Shown here one piece after another: positions 15,574-21,714 of a stretch of 33,282 bases of DNA; positions within the stretch are counted from its first letter, which is position 1, and each line of letters begins with the position of its first letter. The stretch is from Nesterenkonia marinintestina (lineage in GTDB: Bacteria; Actinomycetota; Actinomycetes; Actinomycetales; Micrococcaceae). The notes under the pieces were generated by a model. It was not told the DNA's origin. It searched no databases and was given only the letters and a program-made list of their open reading frames with translations. The position numbers and the translations under genes are program-made. The DNA lies in NCBI RefSeq assembly GCF_025420485.1, contig NZ_JAOEFD010000017.1, forward strand, positions 1 through 33,282. The letters are read 5' to 3'.

Positions 15574-16539
15574 TCAGGATCGGTAGCGGGTCGCCAGTGC
15601 GTCGGCGCGTACGTACAGCGCCTGGCGGAGGAGTTCGGGCGCTAAGACTTCGGCGTCGGTGTCAAGCCCCCACACTGCCCACACCGCGTGGCGCAGGTCT
15701 TCGAAGGTCACGTCGAGGCGGACCCACTCATCCGGCTCTGGTTCCTCGGCTCGGACAGCGCACGCAGTCTCCAGCAGCTCCTCGCGTCGTGAGGTCTTGA
15801 TGCGGACGGTGACGGGGATGTGGTCCTCAGAGAGGAAGTGGACGGTGCGCTCGGCCCAGATCCGGTCGAGGTCGACCTGTGCGGGGCGTTGCGCCGGTTC
15901 GGGCAGCGTTTCGGCGCTGAGAATCCGAGACAGACGGTACGTCCGATCGTCTCCGGACTTGATCGCTAGAAGGTAGGTGTGCCCGCGAACGGTGACCAGT
16001 CCGATCGGATCGACAGTTCGAGGACTCTGTGTCTCGCCGGGTGCCGCGTAGTCGAGTCGCAGGCGGCGGCCGGTGAGCACCGCACTGCGAACCTCGCTCA
16101 TGACGCCGTCGGCGATGTCCTCGGTCGGGTCGCGGCGAGAGAGCAGGTCGGTCTCCGGTTCGACCAGGAACCGTTCGGCCGCATCGCCGAGACTCACTCG
16201 ATGCCCTTCGGGCAGCGCGTCGACGACCTTGCGCATGGCCGAGGCCAGCGGTGCGCTGAGGCCGAAGACCTTCTCCCCGCGGCCTGATCCGGCCGTGAGC
16301 AGCGCGAGTGCCTCGTCATGGTTCAGCCCGGTCAGTTCGGTGCGGAAGCCGGGAAGGAGCGAGTAGCCACCGTGTCGGCCACGGTCGGCGTAGACGGGGA
16401 CACCCGCGACCGAGAGGGCGTCGATGTCGCGCAGCACAGTGCGCGTGGACACTTCGAGCTCACCGGCCAGTTGGTCGGCGGTCATTCGGCCTCGCTGGCG
16501 CAGCAGCAGCACCAGAGAGACCAATCGGTCTGCTCTCAT
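15574..16539 (-). CDS. YafY/WYL-family transcriptional regulator
   Basis: This 321-residue protein has an N-terminal HTH_11 winged helix (RLVSLVLLLRQRGRMTADQLAGELEVSTRTVLRDIDAL split over residues 5-42). The wing turn is GGYSLLPGF. A WYL-like domain follows (RLRLDYAAPGE..., DPIGLVTVRGHTYLLAI), and a C-terminal WCX-type region (HAVWAVWGLDTDAEVLAPE). WYL regulators sense ligands or nucleic acids and regulate neighbours. It is divergent from the RidA gene with an inverted repeat between, so RidA is the likely target. The effector is unknown. Confidence 0.9.
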   Translation of the reverse strand: MRADRLVSLVLLLRQRGRMTADQLAGELEVSTRTVLRDIDALSVAGVPVYADRGRHGGYSLLPGFRTELTGLNHDEALALLTAGSGRGEKVFGLSAPLASAMRKVVDALPEGHRVSLGDAAERFLVEPETDLLSRRDPTEDIADGVMSEVRSAVLTGRRLRLDYAAPGETQSPRTVDPIGLVTVRGHTYLLAIKSGDDRTYRLSRILSAETLPEPAQRPAQVDLDRIWAERTVHFLSEDHIPVTVRIKTSRREELLETACAVRAEEPEPDEWVRLDVTFEDLRHAVWAVWGLDTDAEVLAPELLRQALYVRADALATRYRS

Positions 16540-16558
16540 GCTCTACATCATTACCAGG

Positions 16559-16583
16559 AATCACGACACAAGATGACGTGATT
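16559..16583. promoter_or_regulatory. Candidate operator between WYL regulator and RidA gene
   Basis: AATCACG (16559-16565) and CGTGATT (16577-16583) form a perfect 7-bp inverted repeat with an 11-nt spacer, 20 bp upstream of the WYL start. A minus-strand TAATGA close to the WYL start could be its -10. The position fits autoregulation and control of ridA. Confidence 0.55.
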
Positions 16584-16664
16584 AGTCGGGAAGCTGGTAG
16601 TGCAGCGTCGAGGACGGCGGCCACAGGGCGGCCGGGGGTTGCCGAATGAGCGAACGGAGCAGCA

Positions 16665-17060
16665 ATGGAACGCACGGCAGTAAACCCGGTGACGTGGTCG
16701 CAGGAGATGGGGTTCAACCAGGGCGAACTCGTCTCGGGTGAGACGCGGACCCTGTACATATCGGGGCAGACGGCGATGAGCACGACCGGCCAGCCCGAGC
16801 ACGACGGGGACATCGCGGCCCAGCTCGCGCTGGCCGTGACGAACCTCGAGGCCGTGCTCACCGAAGCCGGCATGTCGCTGGTGAACCTGATCCGCCTCAA
16901 CGTCTACACCACCGACGTCGACGCGCTGTTCCCGCACTACGGTGTACTCGCCGGGACACTCGGAGCAGCCGGCGTTGCCCCGACTACCACGATGCTCGGC
17001 GTCACCCGCCTAGCGATCCCCGGCCAGATGGTCGAGCTCGAAGGAACCGCAGTCGCATAA
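16665..17060 (+). CDS. RidA/YjgF-family protein
   Basis: This 131-residue protein has the family pattern: an early ISGQTAMS motif, NLEAVLTEAGMSLVNLIRLNVYTTD, and the C-terminal TMLGVTRLAIPGQMVELEGTAVA containing the Arg and Glu of the trimer-interface pocket. RidA proteins hydrolyse reactive enamine/imine intermediates. Some divergent members act in other degradation pathways, so the substrate here is open. A GGAG lies 7 nt before the ATG. It is divergent from the WYL regulator. Confidence 0.9.
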   Translation: MERTAVNPVTWSQEMGFNQGELVSGETRTLYISGQTAMSTTGQPEHDGDIAAQLALAVTNLEAVLTEAGMSLVNLIRLNVYTTDVDALFPHYGVLAGTLGAAGVAPTTTMLGVTRLAIPGQMVELEGTAVA

Positions 17061-17210
17061 CACTTCACCTGCGCAACTCATCTCGGACGGCCAACAGTGT
17101 ATCCCTACGGGCCCTCCGACAGTTTCCAGGCTCGTCGACTTCGTAGATGGTTCGGTCGTTGCAGGCCGTCTTGATGAGGTTAGTTGTCGCGAGGGCGCGA
17201 CGTTGCGTCC
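17061..17210 (-). other. Flank of IS element; possible gene remnant
   Basis: On the minus strand one frame stays open from the IS edge at about 17209 to a TGA near 17065 (about 47 codons, Arg-rich tail). It has no start and would be the 3' remnant of an interrupted gene. The residues do not continue the gene broken at the other IS edge. The product is not recognised. Confidence 0.25.
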
Positions 17211-17261
17211 TGAAGCGTCCTGGGTTTCGTTCCGACCTACTTCCTCAAGGAGGATTGGATC

Positions 17262-17582
17262 ATGCCCGAGAAGTACAGCCCCGTGTTCAAGGCCCGGGCC
17301 CTGGACCTGATCGAGGAGCGAATCGCATCCGAGCAGTGCTCAGGATGGGTCGCCTGCACCGCGGTCGGTGAAGCCCTCGGCGGGATCTCGCCCCACACTC
17401 TGCGCAACTGGTGGAAGCAACGCACCATTGATCGAGGCGAGGCCCCCGGGCTCAGCACCGACGAGTCTGAAGAGATGCGCAGGCTGCGCAGAGAGAACCT
17501 CGAACTGCGCCGGGCGAACGAGATCCTGCGCAAGGCCTCGGCTTTTTTCGCAGCGGAGCTCGACCGCCCCACGACGAGATGA
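17262..17582 (+). CDS. IS3-family transposase OrfA
   Basis: This 106-residue protein has an N-terminal HTH (FKARALDLIEERI...CTAVGEALGGISPHTLRNWWKQ) and a C-terminal leucine-zipper-like helix (EEMRRLRRENLELRRANEIL) ending in AFFAAELDRP, as in many IS3 OrfA proteins. OrfA binds the IS ends and limits transposition. AAGGAGG precedes the ATG. A slippery heptamer T_TTT_TTC (17543-17549) is in register in the codons GCT TTT TTC, and a -1 shift there enters orfB. Confidence 0.92.
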   Translation: MPEKYSPVFKARALDLIEERIASEQCSGWVACTAVGEALGGISPHTLRNWWKQRTIDRGEAPGLSTDESEEMRRLRRENLELRRANEILRKASAFFAAELDRPTTR

Positions 17583-18518
17583 TCCGGTTCATCGATATGC
17601 ACCGTGATCAGTGTGATGGGTTCGGGGTCGAGGCCATCTGCCGCACCCTGGGTGCGGCAGAGTGTGGGTTCATCACCTCGCGGGCCTACCGGGCCGCGAG
17701 GTCTCGGCACGGGTGTGCACGCTCAGTCAGAGACGAGATCCTCATGCAGGAACTCCGCCGGATCCACGTGGAGAACTACTCCGTGTACGGGGGGACGGGG
17801 GTACGGGGTGCGGAAGATGCATCAGGCGATGCGCCGGGCCGGCTGGGAGATCGGCCGCGACCAGGTCGGGCGCCTCATGAAGGTGGCCGGTCTGGAAGGA
17901 GTGCGGCGTGGCCGCAAGCCGGTCACCACCCGCCCGGCCGCGGAGCCGGATGCCCGCCCAGATCTGGTGGAACGTCGGTTCGCCGCCGAACGCCCGAACC
18001 AGCTCTGGGTTGCTGACATCACCTATGTGCGCACGCTGGCAGGGTTCTGCTACGTCGCGTTCATCACCGACGTGTTCACCCGCCACATCGTGGGATGGGC
18101 GGTCTCGGCGAGTCTGCACACCGCGGGGCTGCCCCTGCTGGCTCTGGAACAGGCCCTGCTGACCACCGGCGCATCCCGCGGTCGCCAGGGGCTGGTCCAC
18201 CACAGCGACAGGGGCTCCCAATACGTGAGTTTGGCCTACTCCGACGCGCTGATCACCGCGGGGGTGACCGCGTCGGTGGGCACTGTGGGCGACAGTTTCG
18301 ACAACGCACTGGCCGAGACCGTCAACGGACTCTACAAAGCCGAGCTCATCCACACCAAGCGGGTCTGGGACTCCCTCCAGGCCGTCGAGCTGGCCACCAT
18401 GGGGTGGGTGCATTGGTGGAACACTCAGCGTCTGCACCAGGCCCTCGGCTACCGCACTCCCGCGGAGGTCGAGGCGGCTTACACTCACAACCAGGACACA
18501 GCGCCCGTTGCGTCCTAA
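17579..18518 (+). pseudogene. IS3-family transposase OrfB, frameshifted
   Basis: The OrfB frame opens at 17579 (FIDMHRDQCDGFGVEAICRTLG). It is lost at 17786-17801, where a 16-bp near-duplication of TACGGGG pushes translation out of frame. The true continuation (GVRKMHQAMRRAGWEIGRDQ) is in another frame from 17802 to 18518. The catalytic core is otherwise complete: Asp in LWVADITY, Asp in VHHSDRGSQY, Glu in DNALAETVNGLY. Without the 16 bp it would be about 307 residues. It is likely inactive unless the G-rich insertion is a sequencing artefact. Confidence 0.85.
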
Positions 18519-18545
18519 CCCCGGAACGAAACCCAGGACGCTTCA

Positions 18546-18720
18546 CAGAGAACTCGGCATCGAGGTAGCTCTGCCAGTCCTCATACCCCAAGGCGACCCA
18601 GATTCGACCCTGCCATGCTGCGGCTACCCGCTCCTGTAGTGATCGATAGTCCGCTTTCATATCATCCGTGAAGTTCCGAGCAGACGCCTCAGTAAACGAT
18701 GATTCCAATGCCTTGGTCAT
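18546..18720 (-). pseudogene. 5' fragment of a gene cut by the IS3 element
   Basis: The first 58 codons remain (MTKALESSFTEASARNF...WVALGYEDWQSYLDAEF) before the reading frame enters the IS end. Proteins of mobile actinobacterial elements with this GYEDWQSYLDAEF phrase normally continue into an HTH domain, but that part is missing and is not on the other side of the IS. The start overlaps the upstream XRE gene stop by 4 nt (ATGA), so the two formed an operon. Confidence 0.6.
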
Positions 18721-18977
18721 GTCGAGGTCACCACCTCGACGCCTCCATTACTAAGTTCATCTGCCTCGTCTAGACCTTCGACTAGGTGAGAGAAGGGGAC
18801 TCTCAGCCACGCGGCTAATCGCAGCAGTTCCATGACTTTGAAGGCTGTCCGACCGTGAAGCTTGGCGGAGAACCCAGCTTTAGTGAGCCCGAGTGCTTCA
18901 GCCGCGTCCTTCTGGAGTAGGCCACGACGACCAAGCTCTGCGCCCAGGTTCGCCTTGATGATCTCTACGTGTGTCAT
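18717..18977 (-). CDS. XRE-family small HTH regulator
   Basis: This 86-residue protein is a single XRE HTH (LQKDAAEALGLTKAGFSAKLHGRTAFKVMELLRLAAWLRV) with a short acidic tail. TATGGT (minus strand, 18984-18989) lies 6 nt before the ATG, with no ribosome site, so it is likely leaderless. It is divergent from another XRE protein of the same architecture (19089), an arrangement common in phages and integrative elements for lysogeny-type control. The downstream partner is broken. Confidence 0.8.
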   Translation of the reverse strand: MTHVEIIKANLGAELGRRGLLQKDAAEALGLTKAGFSAKLHGRTAFKVMELLRLAAWLRVPFSHLVEGLDEADELSNGGVEVVTST

Positions 18978-18983
18978 GGCTCG

Positions 18984-19088
18984 ACCATATTTGTTTCATG
19001 CAAACCACGCAAGATCGTAGTGTGCGTGTCGCAAACTAAAGTGGGACTCTCGTGGACTCTGTAGCCGCCTGCCGTTACTCTGTGAACC
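18984..19088. promoter_or_regulatory. Divergent XRE-XRE control region
   Basis: The left-facing promoter has TATGGT (18984-18989, minus strand). The right-facing promoter has TGGACT (19053-19058) and TACTCT (19076-19081) with a 17-bp spacer, 7 nt before the ATG at 19089. Candidate binding sites are GTTT-CATGC-AAAC (18993-19005) and a second GCAAAC (19031-19036). The layout resembles a compact two-regulator switch. Confidence 0.55.
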
Positions 19089-19484
19089 ATGGTCACATCA
19101 GTAGCTCAGCACTTCATCACGGAAGACCAGGCGAACCAGCAGGTATCAGGCGAAGTTCGAAGCTGGTTAGGCCGGAGGGGGCTCACGCAGCGACAGTTAG
19201 CTGCTCACCTTGGGTTGAGCCCAACGAGCCTCTCGTTCCGAATGAAGGGCCGGACTCCGTGGGGGTTCTCGGAGTTGATGAGGATCGCCACTTGGCTTGA
19301 CATCTCGTTGCACGACTTGCTCGGAGACGGGCTGATCAATGCGAAAGCCCCCGTCCGCGGTGCGGACGAGGGCCTCTCGGAGAAGCTCCCCCAGCTGGAT
19401 TCGAACCAGCAACCGCTCGATTTCCGGTGCCTCGGCACCGGCGGTCTGTTCGTTCACATGTCATACCCGTTCTTTATGGTGTGA
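19089..19484 (+). CDS. XRE-family regulator whose 3' end runs through a tRNA remnant
   Basis: This 131-residue reading frame starts leaderless at 19089. Residues 20-80 are a full XRE HTH (VRSWLGRRGLTQRQLAAHLGLSPTSLSF...LMRIATWLDISLHDLLG). From about residue 85 the frame is not ordinary protein. It passes through a minus-strand terminator hairpin and then the antisense of a tRNA 3' half, giving the tell-tale LDSNQQPLDF. The last 45 residues therefore look acquired by junction formation. The HTH part resembles the divergent 18717-18977 protein. Confidence 0.7.
   Translation: MVTSVAQHFITEDQANQQVSGEVRSWLGRRGLTQRQLAAHLGLSPTSLSFRMKGRTPWGFSELMRIATWLDISLHDLLGDGLINAKAPVRGADEGLSEKLPQLDSNQQPLDFRCLGTGGLFVHMSYPFFMV
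19347..19373 (-). terminator. Terminator hairpin downstream of the tRNA remnant
   Basis: 19347-19358 pairs with 19362-19373 (12 bp, one mismatch, GGT loop). On the minus strand it is followed by TTTCGC. This is the position and form expected for the native terminator of the tRNA whose 3' half lies at 19385-19422. Confidence 0.65.
19385..19422 (-). other. tRNA 3' half (Asn-like), candidate integration site
   Basis: On the minus strand the sequence has a perfect T-arm, GCTGG-TTCGAAT-CCAGC (plus 19394-19410), followed by TGGGGGA as an acceptor 3' strand. It is preceded by AATCGAGCGGTT, which fits the anticodon-stem/variable part of actinobacterial tRNA-Asn as I remember it. The 5' half is absent: a palindrome CCGGTGCC-TC-GGCACCGG (19424-19441) stands where the anticodon should be. 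tRNA 3' halves are classic attachment sites of tyrosine integrases, and one is encoded at 20069. Confidence 0.6.
19424..19441. repeat. 8-bp palindrome next to the tRNA remnant
   Basis: CCGGTGCC-TC-GGCACCGG is perfect. It abuts the broken edge of the tRNA 3' half and could mark the recombination junction or an integrase arm site. Confidence 0.7.
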
Positions 19485-19517
19485 GGACGAACACCTACTT
19501 TTCTGGAGGCGATTCCG

Positions 19518-19925
19518 ATGATCTGGCTCGTTCTTGGGGCCATGACCCTCATCATCTTCATGGGTGGCCTTGCGCTGCACCCGCTGCGCATGATCCTCAA
19601 CCTGACTCAGATCACCGCCTTTGGAGTGTTCGTCTTTGCTCTGTGGGTCAGCCACGGTCGCGATAAGGGAGCCCTCGGTGATGGTGAGTGGCTCGACGTC
19701 ATCCTCTGGTCGGGCGCGATATGGGTCGGGCTTCTGGTCCTGCGCGCGTTGCCTATGTTCTTCAACGGGGCTGGAGATCCCGTCGATCTTGACTACGTCT
19801 CGCAGCAGGAGCCTGGCCCGGACGGCTTTGAGGATGCTTACAATGCCGGTTACCTGGACGCCCAGGCACAGTATTACTACGAGCGAGGACTCGCAGATGG
19901 GCAGGCTGACCGAGCAGAGGGCTGA
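19518..19925 (+). CDS. Small integral membrane protein, unknown function
   Basis: This 135-residue protein has three hydrophobic segments (about 1-20, 28-46 and 60-80) and a soluble C-terminal tail with the aromatic stretch GYLDAQAQYYYERGLADGQ. GGAGG lies about 9 nt before the ATG. It stands alone between the candidate attachment site and the recombinase, followed by its own terminator. No family is recognised. The position suggests an accessory gene of the integrated element. Confidence 0.7.
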   Translation: MIWLVLGAMTLIIFMGGLALHPLRMILNLTQITAFGVFVFALWVSHGRDKGALGDGEWLDVILWSGAIWVGLLVLRALPMFFNGAGDPVDLDYVSQQEPGPDGFEDAYNAGYLDAQAQYYYERGLADGQADRAEG

Positions 19926-19939
19926 CCAGCTCATCACAG

Positions 19940-19989
19940 CCGATGAGGCTGGAACTACGGTGACGTGGTCCCGGCCTCATCGGTTTCTT
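19940..19989 (+). terminator. Intrinsic terminator after the membrane protein
   Basis: CCGATGAGGC (19940-19949) pairs perfectly with GCCTCATCGG (19974-19983) across a 24-nt loop and is followed by TTTCTT. It ends the 19518-19925 transcript. Confidence 0.75.
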
Positions 19990-20068
19990 AATCAGCGAAA
20001 CGGGGAGGGGACAACGCAGTGCCCGGGCCGTCCGTGGTTGATCCACGAGCCCCCGTAAGGAGCTGCGT

Positions 20069-20917
20069 ATGCACCCCCGATTCCAGCAAGAGCCTCTCCA
20101 GCACTTCGCGGCATGGCTAAACATCAAGAGCCGTCCCCAGACAGTGCGGAATCGCCTCTACTACGTCGACCGGTTCCTGCGCTGGCTCGACCACGTGGGT
20201 GCGGACCCCTGGTCTATCGACATCAGGCACCTCGCGGCCTGGTTGACTCAGGTCGGGACGAAGCCAGCAACTCGAAGCAACGCCCGCGGTGCGCTGCGAG
20301 TCTTCTACCAATGGGCCTATTTGACCGACCGGTGTACGGCGGATCCGACCAAGCATCTGCCCGGTATCCGAGTCCCTCACGGAGTTCCCCGACCAGTTCC
20401 CCCGGCAGTCCTTGATTCCGCTCTCGAAGCGAGCTCCACCGCACGCGATGCGCTGATGCTGCTTCTGGGGGCGCTGGCTGGGCTGCGGATCGGAGAGATC
20501 GCACCACTGCATACCGCCGATGTCAGCCCCGAGAGTCTCTACATCAGCGGCAAAGGTGGACGCAGCCGCCGGATCCCTGTCCACTCAGCCTTGGTCCCGT
20601 TCTTCCAGGCGTGCGAGTCCGGATTCCTCTTCCCCTCTGAACGGAACCCCGCTGGCCACTACCTGCCGGCGTCCATCGGAGCCCGTATACGCTCCCTGCT
20701 CGGTGGACAGTGGACAGCTCACAACTTGCGCCACAAGTTCGCCACCGACTTCTACCAGGCGTGTCCGGACATCATTACTTTGCAGGCGCTGCTTGGCCAC
20801 GCCCGAGTGGACACCACCTTGGTGTACACCCGGCCACCGGCAGACCACCTGGACGAGGTGTCGCAAGTGCCGACCCCAGTCGGCGTCGCCGCTGTCCGGG
20901 GTCGGGTCCTGCCGTAA
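20069..20917 (+). CDS. Tyrosine recombinase / site-specific integrase
   Basis: This 282-residue protein has an N-terminal SAM-like core-binding domain (about 8-95) and the catalytic domain (105-260). The catalytic set appears complete: Arg140 (ALAGLRIGEI), Lys162 (GKGGRSRRIPV), His218 and Arg221 (HNLRHKFA), His244 (LLGHARVDTT) and Tyr253 (LVYTR). The short form is like XerC/D or simple integron/phage-type enzymes rather than large ICE integrases. TAAGGAG precedes the ATG. It reads away from the tRNA 3' half 650 bp upstream, which may be its attachment site. It is intact and probably active. Confidence 0.92.
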   Translation: MHPRFQQEPLQHFAAWLNIKSRPQTVRNRLYYVDRFLRWLDHVGADPWSIDIRHLAAWLTQVGTKPATRSNARGALRVFYQWAYLTDRCTADPTKHLPGIRVPHGVPRPVPPAVLDSALEASSTARDALMLLLGALAGLRIGEIAPLHTADVSPESLYISGKGGRSRRIPVHSALVPFFQACESGFLFPSERNPAGHYLPASIGARIRSLLGGQWTAHNLRHKFATDFYQACPDIITLQALLGHARVDTTLVYTRPPADHLDEVSQVPTPVGVAAVRGRVLP

Positions 20918-21101
20918 CCTCCGGGCACCCTCGGCCGCGGCCTGACATGTAGATCACCACCAGCGGGAAGTGCTCTGTTCGAAGACCTCTGACCAGCCCA
21001 GCGTTGGGACCGATATCCGGCAGTACAGGGGTGAGGCAGAGATGACACCGCTCACGGAGTCAGCGACCACAAACTTCGAGGAGTCAGCAGAGGAGAACAC
21101 C

Positions 21102-21401
21102 ATGATGACCGTATGGGGACAGCCGAACTGTGGGCCCTGCTCAGCTGTGACCGGCAAGCTCGACCGTGCCGGTGTCGTCTACGAGTACAAGGACCTCACC
21201 GAAGAACAGCACGCCGAGAAGCTGGCCGAGTTCAAGGAGGCCGGTTACCAGGGGACCCCGCTGATCGAGACCCCTGACGAGATCATCCAGCACCACGACC
21301 CCCTGCGGCTCAAGGCCGCCATCGAGCGGGCCCAGCAGGCCCAGATGGACACCCTCACCGCGGACCCTGAGCTGCACAGATCCTCACCGGACATCACCTG
21401 A
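21102..21401 (+). CDS. Glutaredoxin/NrdH-like redox protein
   Basis: This 99-residue protein starts at ATG 21102 behind AGAGGAG (an alternative start is 21042 with a poorer site). The active site is PNCGPC (Cys-x-x-Cys) at residues 9-12, followed by the thioredoxin-fold elements EYKDLTEEQHAEKLAEFKEAGYQGTPLIETPDEII. The cis-Pro follows a Thr (GTPLIET). NrdH-type proteins reduce ribonucleotide reductase or other disulfides. Copies on phages and plasmids are common. The C-terminal 25 residues are extra. It is followed by a strong hairpin terminator. Confidence 0.85.
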   Translation: MMTVWGQPNCGPCSAVTGKLDRAGVVYEYKDLTEEQHAEKLAEFKEAGYQGTPLIETPDEIIQHHDPLRLKAAIERAQQAQMDTLTADPELHRSSPDIT

Positions 21402-21422
21402 CCGGTCCCGGTGGCCAATCCC

Positions 21423-21470
21423 GTGGCCACTGTCCACCGCCGCACCGCAGGCGGTCTGGACAGTGGCCAC
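21423..21470. terminator. Long stem-loop after the glutaredoxin gene
   Basis: GTGGCCACTGTCCACCGCC (21423-21441) pairs with 21450-21470 over 19 bp with one bulged base and an 8-nt loop. There is no T-run, but its position 21 nt after the stop suggests termination. Its arms also contain the TGTCCA motif that recurs downstream. Confidence 0.65.
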
Positions 21471-21510
21471 ACTCATGTCCAAGAGAGCTTCCGACACCGG
21501 ACCTCCCAAA

Positions 21511-21615
21511 GTGTCCAGTGCCCAGTGGACATCGCGGGTGGACATCGCGGGTGTCCACTAGGGGTGTCCGGTGGTGTTGGTGCCCAGGTGTCCACCGGCG
21601 GGGACGCTTGTCCGG
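21511..21615. repeat. TGTCC iteron-like cluster upstream of the ParA-like gene
   Basis: GTGTCC(A/G) occurs at 21511, 21551, 21564 and 21588, and TGGACAT in the opposite sense at 21526 and 21539. A 13-mer TGGACATCGCGGG is repeated back to back at 21526-21551. Another TGTCCGG lies at about 21609. Spacings include 13, 13 and 24 bp. This is the kind of array that serves as a partition site, replication/transfer iterons or a cooperative operator. Confidence 0.65.
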
Positions 21616-21714
21616 CCAGCCCGTGGAACGGGCCGGTTGCTGGTGACACACATTTGGGTTCCGAGAGTCGAAGCATCAGGGACAGGATACCTATCGACAA
21701 GCTGAGGGAAGACG

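Larger units (their letters stand above)
17211..18545 (+). mobile_element. IS3-family insertion sequence with perfect 24-bp ends
   Basis: The element is 1335 bp. Its left end TGAAGCGTCCTGGGTTTC... (17211-17234) is exactly repeated in inverse orientation at 18522-18545, and the termini are TG...CA as usual for IS3. It contains orfA and a frameshifted orfB encoding a DDE transposase. The flanks (TCC before, CAG after) show no 3-4 bp target duplication. The flanking sequences also do not join into one gene, which suggests later recombination. Confidence 0.92.
21402..21714. other. Intergenic region with terminator and TGTCC repeat cluster
   Basis: This 313-bp region has no gene. It contains a long inverted repeat (21423-21470) that ends the glutaredoxin transcript, then a cluster of TGTCC/GGACA sites (21511-21615), then the leader of the ParA-like gene with GAGGGAAG as ribosome site. 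Confidence 0.7.

Noticed and set aside
17208-18548. A 3-bp target duplication around the first IS3 element
   Set aside because: TCC on the left and CAG on the right do not match; no duplication of any usual size is visible.
19340-19450. A complete tRNA gene
   Set aside because: Only the T-arm, part of the anticodon stem and the 3' acceptor strand are present; no 5' half or matching acceptor strand exists.
21511-21615. CRISPR or simple satellite repeat
   Set aside because: Sites are short, in both orientations, without uniform spacers; better explained as protein-binding sites.
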